From positions 1 through 64,000 of the forward strand of contig JACPVJ010000025.1 in assembly GCA_016191785.1 (NCBI GenBank): a DNA stretch of 64,000 nt, in the 5' to 3' direction. The notes under the pieces were generated by a model, which ran no database searches, had not been told where the DNA came from, and saw nothing but the letters and a program-made list of their open reading frames with translations. The translations under genes were made by a program, and so were the position numbers. The stretch is from Myxococcales bacterium. Its GTDB lineage: Bacteria > Myxococcota_A > Polyangia > Polyangiales > Polyangiaceae. Each line of letters opens with the position of its first letter. Within the stretch, counting starts at the first letter, position 1. Shown piece after piece: positions 60,302-64,000 of the stretch.

Positions 60302-61732
60302 TCAATCCGGCGGGATGTCAGACCCGAGCAAGCTCAAGGGGATGCGAACGATGGCGTTCACCTCGTCGGGGAACTGGACCTGGGCGAAGACGTCGTTGCA
60401 GCTCGTACCGAGGGCGTTCATGAACTTCACCCCCGTCGAGATCGGCGGAGACTTCACGATCCAGGACACGCCATCAGACAGTCGCACCACGAGCAGGTCC
60501 ACGGTGTTTGTCGTCCCGTCGTAGACGGCTCGGCTCGCGTAGCCGCACCCCACGCCGAACGGCGTGACGCCGAGCTGGCCTGGGTCGGAGCGCAGGCGCT
60601 TCTCGGTGGCCTTGCGGACTGCCGGGTCGGTGGTGAACGCCGCGGTCATGATCGAGACCGTCGGGTACTCCGACGCGCTCGGCGCCTTGCCCGTGCCGTG
60701 GCTCCAGACCATGTCGACGCCGTCGGTATTGAAGTTCCCAGCCCCCTGGGTGTAGTCGCCGAGCCAGCGAATCAGATTCTGCGGCCCCCCGGCCTCCGTC
60801 CAGGCCATGACGCCGCGCCTGGTGAGGCCGCCGACCTCCCAGAACACCGCGCCGCCGATCGCTCGCGCGCCGTACGGCGGTTCGCCCTCCGGGTCCAGCG
60901 CGGGCTTCTGGATCTGGACCACTTGATCGGAGCCCCAGTGGCGGCCGGTGAGCCCTGCGCGCCAGCGAATCAGCCACTGCGACGAAACGCGCCAGGTCGC
61001 GCGGAGATCCTCGCTCGGGTAGGTGAGTGCGGTGTCGGGAATGGGCTCGCCGATCTTCCCGGCGACGACGCCTTCGATCTGCCCGGGCGCGGGGGTGGCT
61101 GTCGGCACGACGCCGAAGGCGAATCGCCCTTCGTTCACAGAACGCTCGGCTAGGGTGCACGCCGAGGAGCTCTCGAAGAAAGCGTTGAGGATCGGACCAT
61201 CGAGATCGGCGACGAGTCGGAGCCGACGTTTGTTGCTCTTGTCATCGTCGAGGTAGGTTCTCGCGAACTGAAGCACGGCCCGGACGCCCGCCTTGTCGAA
61301 CCAGAAGACAGGGTAGAACGCATGAGACAAGGTCGTCGTCTTGGTCCACGGCGTCTTCATGCGCTTGCAGCCGGCGACCAGCGGCCCCGGCGAGGGGCAA
61401 GGCTCCCACTCGACCGGGTCCGGCATCTTCCCCTTCTTGCCCGGGATCCACATCGAGCAGTCGCAATAGCCGGTGTAGAGCTCCCAGTCTGGCGGCGCGT
61501 CCGAGGGCGGCGAGCCCCCGGGGCAGCCACCGGCGGTGCCACCCGAGCCGGCGCCGGTTCCGCTGCTGCCACCGGTGCCGCCGGCTCCCGCGAGCCCGGT
61601 GCCGCCGGTGCCGCCGCCGTCGGCAACCCCGCCCGTGCCAGCGGCGGGGCCGGGGCGCTCGTCCGAACCGCAGCCGCGGGCAAGACAGAGAGCACCAACC
61701 AGGGCTCCCGCGCCGAGCCCCGCTCGCCTCAC
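60302..61732 (-). CDS. Gly/Ser-stalk lipoprotein, middle gene of the operon
   Basis: GTG 61732 overlaps the upstream stop by 4 bp (GTGA) and gives 476 residues; the frame stays open further but only antisense-like. A hydrophobic start is followed by ARGC and a GTGGTGLAGAGGTGG-type stalk. The C-terminal domain (about 75-476) has Cys pairs early (TGYCDCSMW), NRRLRL-type strands and IGGAVFWEVGGLTRR. It does not match any family I know. It likely sits at the outer membrane with its neighbours. Confidence 0.6.
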   Translation of the reverse strand: MRRAGLGAGALVGALCLARGCGSDERPGPAAGTGGVADGGGTGGTGLAGAGGTGGSSGTGAGSGGTAGGCPGGSPPSDAPPDWELYTGYCDCSMWIPGKKGKMPDPVEWEPCPSPGPLVAGCKRMKTPWTKTTTLSHAFYPVFWFDKAGVRAVLQFARTYLDDDKSNKRRLRLVADLDGPILNAFFESSSACTLAERSVNEGRFAFGVVPTATPAPGQIEGVVAGKIGEPIPDTALTYPSEDLRATWRVSSQWLIRWRAGLTGRHWGSDQVVQIQKPALDPEGEPPYGARAIGGAVFWEVGGLTRRGVMAWTEAGGPQNLIRWLGDYTQGAGNFNTDGVDMVWSHGTGKAPSASEYPTVSIMTAAFTTDPAVRKATEKRLRSDPGQLGVTPFGVGCGYASRAVYDGTTNTVDLLVVRLSDGVSWIVKSPPISTGVKFMNALGTSCNDVFAQVQFPDEVNAIVRIPLSLLGSDIPPD

Positions 61733-64000
61733 CAGCACTGCCCCACCTGCGACAGACCCGGAGCTGGCACAAGCGAGAGATCTTCCAGGCGATCGACGTC
61801 GAGCTTGCCGCTCGGCTTCTTGGTGATCAGCCAGTAGCCAGCGGCGTCCACCACGGGCGGCAGCGCAAGGGCGCGAGGGCGGATGCGGAAGCCGCTCGGC
61901 GCCAGCTTGTCGTCCGCGAGCTCGAGCCGCACAACCGCGTTCAGGTGGTGCTTCTTGCTCGAGGCGAAGAGCAGCATCGCCCCGTCGCGATCGGTGCGCA
62001 GGAAGTGCTGCTCGAACAGGCCCAGGCGTGGCCACTGACCGAGCACTCGGGACTGCCCGCTGTCGGGATCGACCGTGAGCACTCGCGCCGTCCGGAGCCC
62101 GAAGGCGCCCGCCACCTCGTCCATGATCCAGAGCTGGCCGTCGGTGGGGTTGAAGGTCGCCGCGATGGGCGTGCCGAGGGCGATCTGGCCCGGCGGGACG
62201 TCTTGCCACTGCCCGTCTGCCTCGAGCGGGCGGAAGGCGATGTCGCGGCCCGAGGCGCCGGAGCCGCCGATCAGGAACACCCGCGCGAGGGAGCGGCTGT
62301 ACACCGGGATGAAGCTGCTGCGTCCCGGGCTCTGACTCTGCGCCGCGGCGGGCAGCTTCGCGGCGGCGAGGCTGGGCACGCCGTCGCCCGGATCAGTGAC
62401 GAGATCTGCCTGGCCGAGCAGCTGCCCGCTGGCGGAGAAGACCTGCTCGACCAGCGACCCGTCTACGGGAGAGAGCCCGACGGACATGGGCGAGACGAGG
62501 CTCTTGCCGCCGTAGGCCGACGGCTCGGCCTGATCGACCCAGACCACTGCCGCGCCCAGCTTGGCCGCGAGGCTCGGTGAGAGGCTCGAGCGGAGCGGCG
62601 ACAGGGCGCCCGAGCTCGAGACGACCCCGACCCTGCCATCACCGTTCTTGACGACGACACGCGACACGGGTGACGAGAGCTCGCTGACCGCCTCTAGCGT
62701 GCAGTACGGGCAGTCGTCCACCGGCTTGAAGGTCACCGCGGCACCGCACCAGTAGCACTCGCGATCGATGAAGAGCGGCTCGATGATTCCGGCCGCCTGA
62801 TAGAAGGCGTACTTGGTGAACGGCGTGAGCGCTTCGTAGTGATTGCTCTGGCTGTCCGCGGGCTGGCTGGGGTTGTTCTTCAGCGCGTGCAGGCCGGTGT
62901 TCTGGGTGAGATCCGTGGTGCCCACGCCGGTGGCGGCGTGGATCCAGAACCGGCCCTTGAAGGCAAAGAACGCATCAGGGCTCGCGGTCGCTCCGACAAC
63001 GTCCGGGATCCAGGGCGCTCCCCAGAGGGTCGCTCGCCAGCGCGAAAAGTCTCCCTTCTGATCGATGTCGCCGATTTTCCAGTCGTTCCAGCGCCAAACG
63101 CGATTGAAGGCGTTGCCGAACTGGTAGAGCGTCGCGCCATCCGCGGTTCCCAGCCCAAGGCCTTTGATCGTGACGCGGTGCCAGAGGGTGAGCGTGTCCT
63201 CCTGGTCGGCGCTTGGAGCCTTGCTGAGCCACGAGTCGTGAATGGCGGTGTCGACGAAGCACTCTGCCAGTTGCTCGGGGGCGTCCACGCAGTACCGGTA
63301 GTGCGTCTCGGGCACCGCCACTGGCACTTCCGTCAGGGTCGTCGCGGTCTTCAGATGTGACCCGATCGGCTCAACCCTGAGGTAGTCGAGCGACTGCTGC
63401 ACCTTCACGTCGGTGTACGGAGCGCCCTTCTTTTCGCCCACGACGGTGGCCTTGCCAAAGACCGGCGTGAACCGAGGGCACGGCACCGGATCGCAGGCGT
63501 CGCCGAGCAGCTCGGCGCCGCGCGCGACCTCGGCCTCCAGGTTGCAGTTCTCTTGGCTCGCGTTCGCGACGGTCGGGCAGTTGTCGCCGGGGCCGTTGCA
63601 CGCCACCGCGCACACGCCGTCTCCGTCGACATCGGGACCCACGGTGCAGGGACACAGGTCGCAGAGGTCGCCGACCCCGTCGCCATCCTTGTCGGCCTGG
63701 GAGGGATTGGCGAGCAGCGGGCAGTTGTCCTCGTGCTCGCGATGCCCGTCCCCGTCCGGGTCGAGAGCGTACCAGAAGTCGAGCCCGGCTACCGGGACGG
63801 TGTTCGTTTCGCACGGCCAGCCCCCTGCCTGGGAGCAGCCACCCTTTTCGTAGTCCGGCGAGCAAGCGGAGCCGGGGCAGTTCACACAGGTGTCGTAGTC
63901 CTTTCCCCGGACGTACGTGAAGAAGGTCGGACACTGGCCCGAAATGCTCGTGACCGGGTACTGGTAGGACGGCACCGTGTCGAACGAGCCGAAGGCGTTG
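61729..64000 (-). CDS. Secreted protein with thrombospondin type 3-like calcium repeats (runs off right edge)
   Basis: About 757 residues are visible and the frame is still open at the window end; the in-frame GTG at 63975 is probably not the true start. Near the visible N-terminus are TSP3-like repeats (DPDGDGHREHEDNCPLLANP, DKDGDGVGDLCDLCP, DVDGDGVCAV), which bind calcium. A Cys-rich pair (ECYWCGAAVTFKPVDDCPYC) lies near residue 430 of the visible part. The C-terminal region is beta-rich and propeller-like (IPVYSRSLARVFLIGG, QLWIMDEVAGAFGLR). It heads the three-gene overlapping operon. Confidence 0.7.
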   Translation of the reverse strand, partial: NAFGSFDTVPSYQYPVTSISGQCPTFFTYVRGKDYDTCVNCPGSACSPDYEKGGCSQAGGWPCETNTVPVAGLDFWYALDPDGDGHREHEDNCPLLANPSQADKDGDGVGDLCDLCPCTVGPDVDGDGVCAVACNGPGDNCPTVANASQENCNLEAEVARGAELLGDACDPVPCPRFTPVFGKATVVGEKKGAPYTDVKVQQSLDYLRVEPIGSHLKTATTLTEVPVAVPETHYRYCVDAPEQLAECFVDTAIHDSWLSKAPSADQEDTLTLWHRVTIKGLGLGTADGATLYQFGNAFNRVWRWNDWKIGDIDQKGDFSRWRATLWGAPWIPDVVGATASPDAFFAFKGRFWIHAATGVGTTDLTQNTGLHALKNNPSQPADSQSNHYEALTPFTKYAFYQAAGIIEPLFIDRECYWCGAAVTFKPVDDCPYCTLEAVSELSSPVSRVVVKNGDGRVGVVSSSGALSPLRSSLSPSLAAKLGAAVVWVDQAEPSAYGGKSLVSPMSVGLSPVDGSLVEQVFSASGQLLGQADLVTDPGDGVPSLAAAKLPAAAQSQSPGRSSFIPVYSRSLARVFLIGGSGASGRDIAFRPLEADGQWQDVPPGQIALGTPIAATFNPTDGQLWIMDEVAGAFGLRTARVLTVDPDSGQSRVLGQWPRLGLFEQHFLRTDRDGAMLLFASSKKHHLNAVVRLELADDKLAPSGFRIRPRALALPPVVDAAGYWLITKKPSGKLDVDRLEDLSLVPAPGLSQVGQCW

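Overview
The window is high-GC DNA whose content points to a myxobacterium of the Polyangiales/Sorangium type. Signs are many Gly/Ser-rich lipoproteins, a MYXO-CTERM-like C-terminus, multiheme secreted proteins, a FrzS-like pseudo-receiver/coiled-coil protein, a GltJ/AgmX-like Zn-ribbon/GYF/TM protein and a Ser/Thr protein kinase. I see no phage genes, transposases, CRISPR array or rRNA. The only RNA gene recognised is a tRNA-Arg(UCU). The long antisense reading frames are by-products of the GC-rich codon bias. Family names below come from recognising motifs by eye; no database search was run.

Layout, left to right. 1-9.2 kb, minus strand: the start of a B12-binding radical SAM gene; a secretome block (five-heme cytochrome, SLT-type lipoprotein, EGF/CAP lipoprotein); a tandem pair of paralogous barrel-like proteins; and a membrane-tethered subtilase. 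9.2-13.0 kb, plus strand: HAD phosphatase, MFS transporter and a hemerythrin-PAS-histidine kinase, followed by a gap with a decayed LuxR-type HTH tail. 13.4-22.4 kb, minus strand: a DUF4143-type ATPase, a sulfur operon (ArsR-rhodanese, DsrE, SQR-like flavoprotein, cysteine desulfurase) behind a palindromic ATTC-N8-GAAT-type operator, and a molybdate operon (XRE-PBP regulator, modA, modB, modC, internally duplicated unknown protein). Most steps in these operons are 4-bp start/stop overlaps.

22.6-38.1 kb: lipoproteins, a GH35-type glycosidase, a YrdC/YciO protein, a seven-iron ferredoxin, a large Asp-box lipoprotein, a class A penicillin-binding protein, a Ser/Thr kinase, a PgeF-like protein and the GltJ/AgmX-like protein. 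38.2-47 kb: SGNH hydrolase, thiolase, a secreted HEAT-repeat protein paired with a di-heme HzsA-like lipoprotein, HisIE, the FrzS-like protein and the tRNA. 47-52.3 kb: GlpT/UhpT-type transporter, then a four-gene operon (purine nucleoside phosphorylase, cytidine deaminase, amidohydrolase, Bpt), then a small basic protein.

52.3-64 kb: an ECF sigma/FecR-like pair whose FecR carries an AgmX-like C-terminal domain, IF-1 with an FGE-sulfatase-type lipoprotein, a HAD protein with a DxN motif overlapping a GH113-like glycosidase, assorted lipoproteins, and a three-gene overlapping lipoprotein operon whose first gene (thrombospondin type 3-like calcium repeats) runs off the right edge. The most interesting parts are the HzsA-like/HEAT secreted pair, the five-heme anchored cytochrome, the sulfur operon with its operator, and the AgmX-like domain shared by the motility-type protein and the anti-sigma-like protein.
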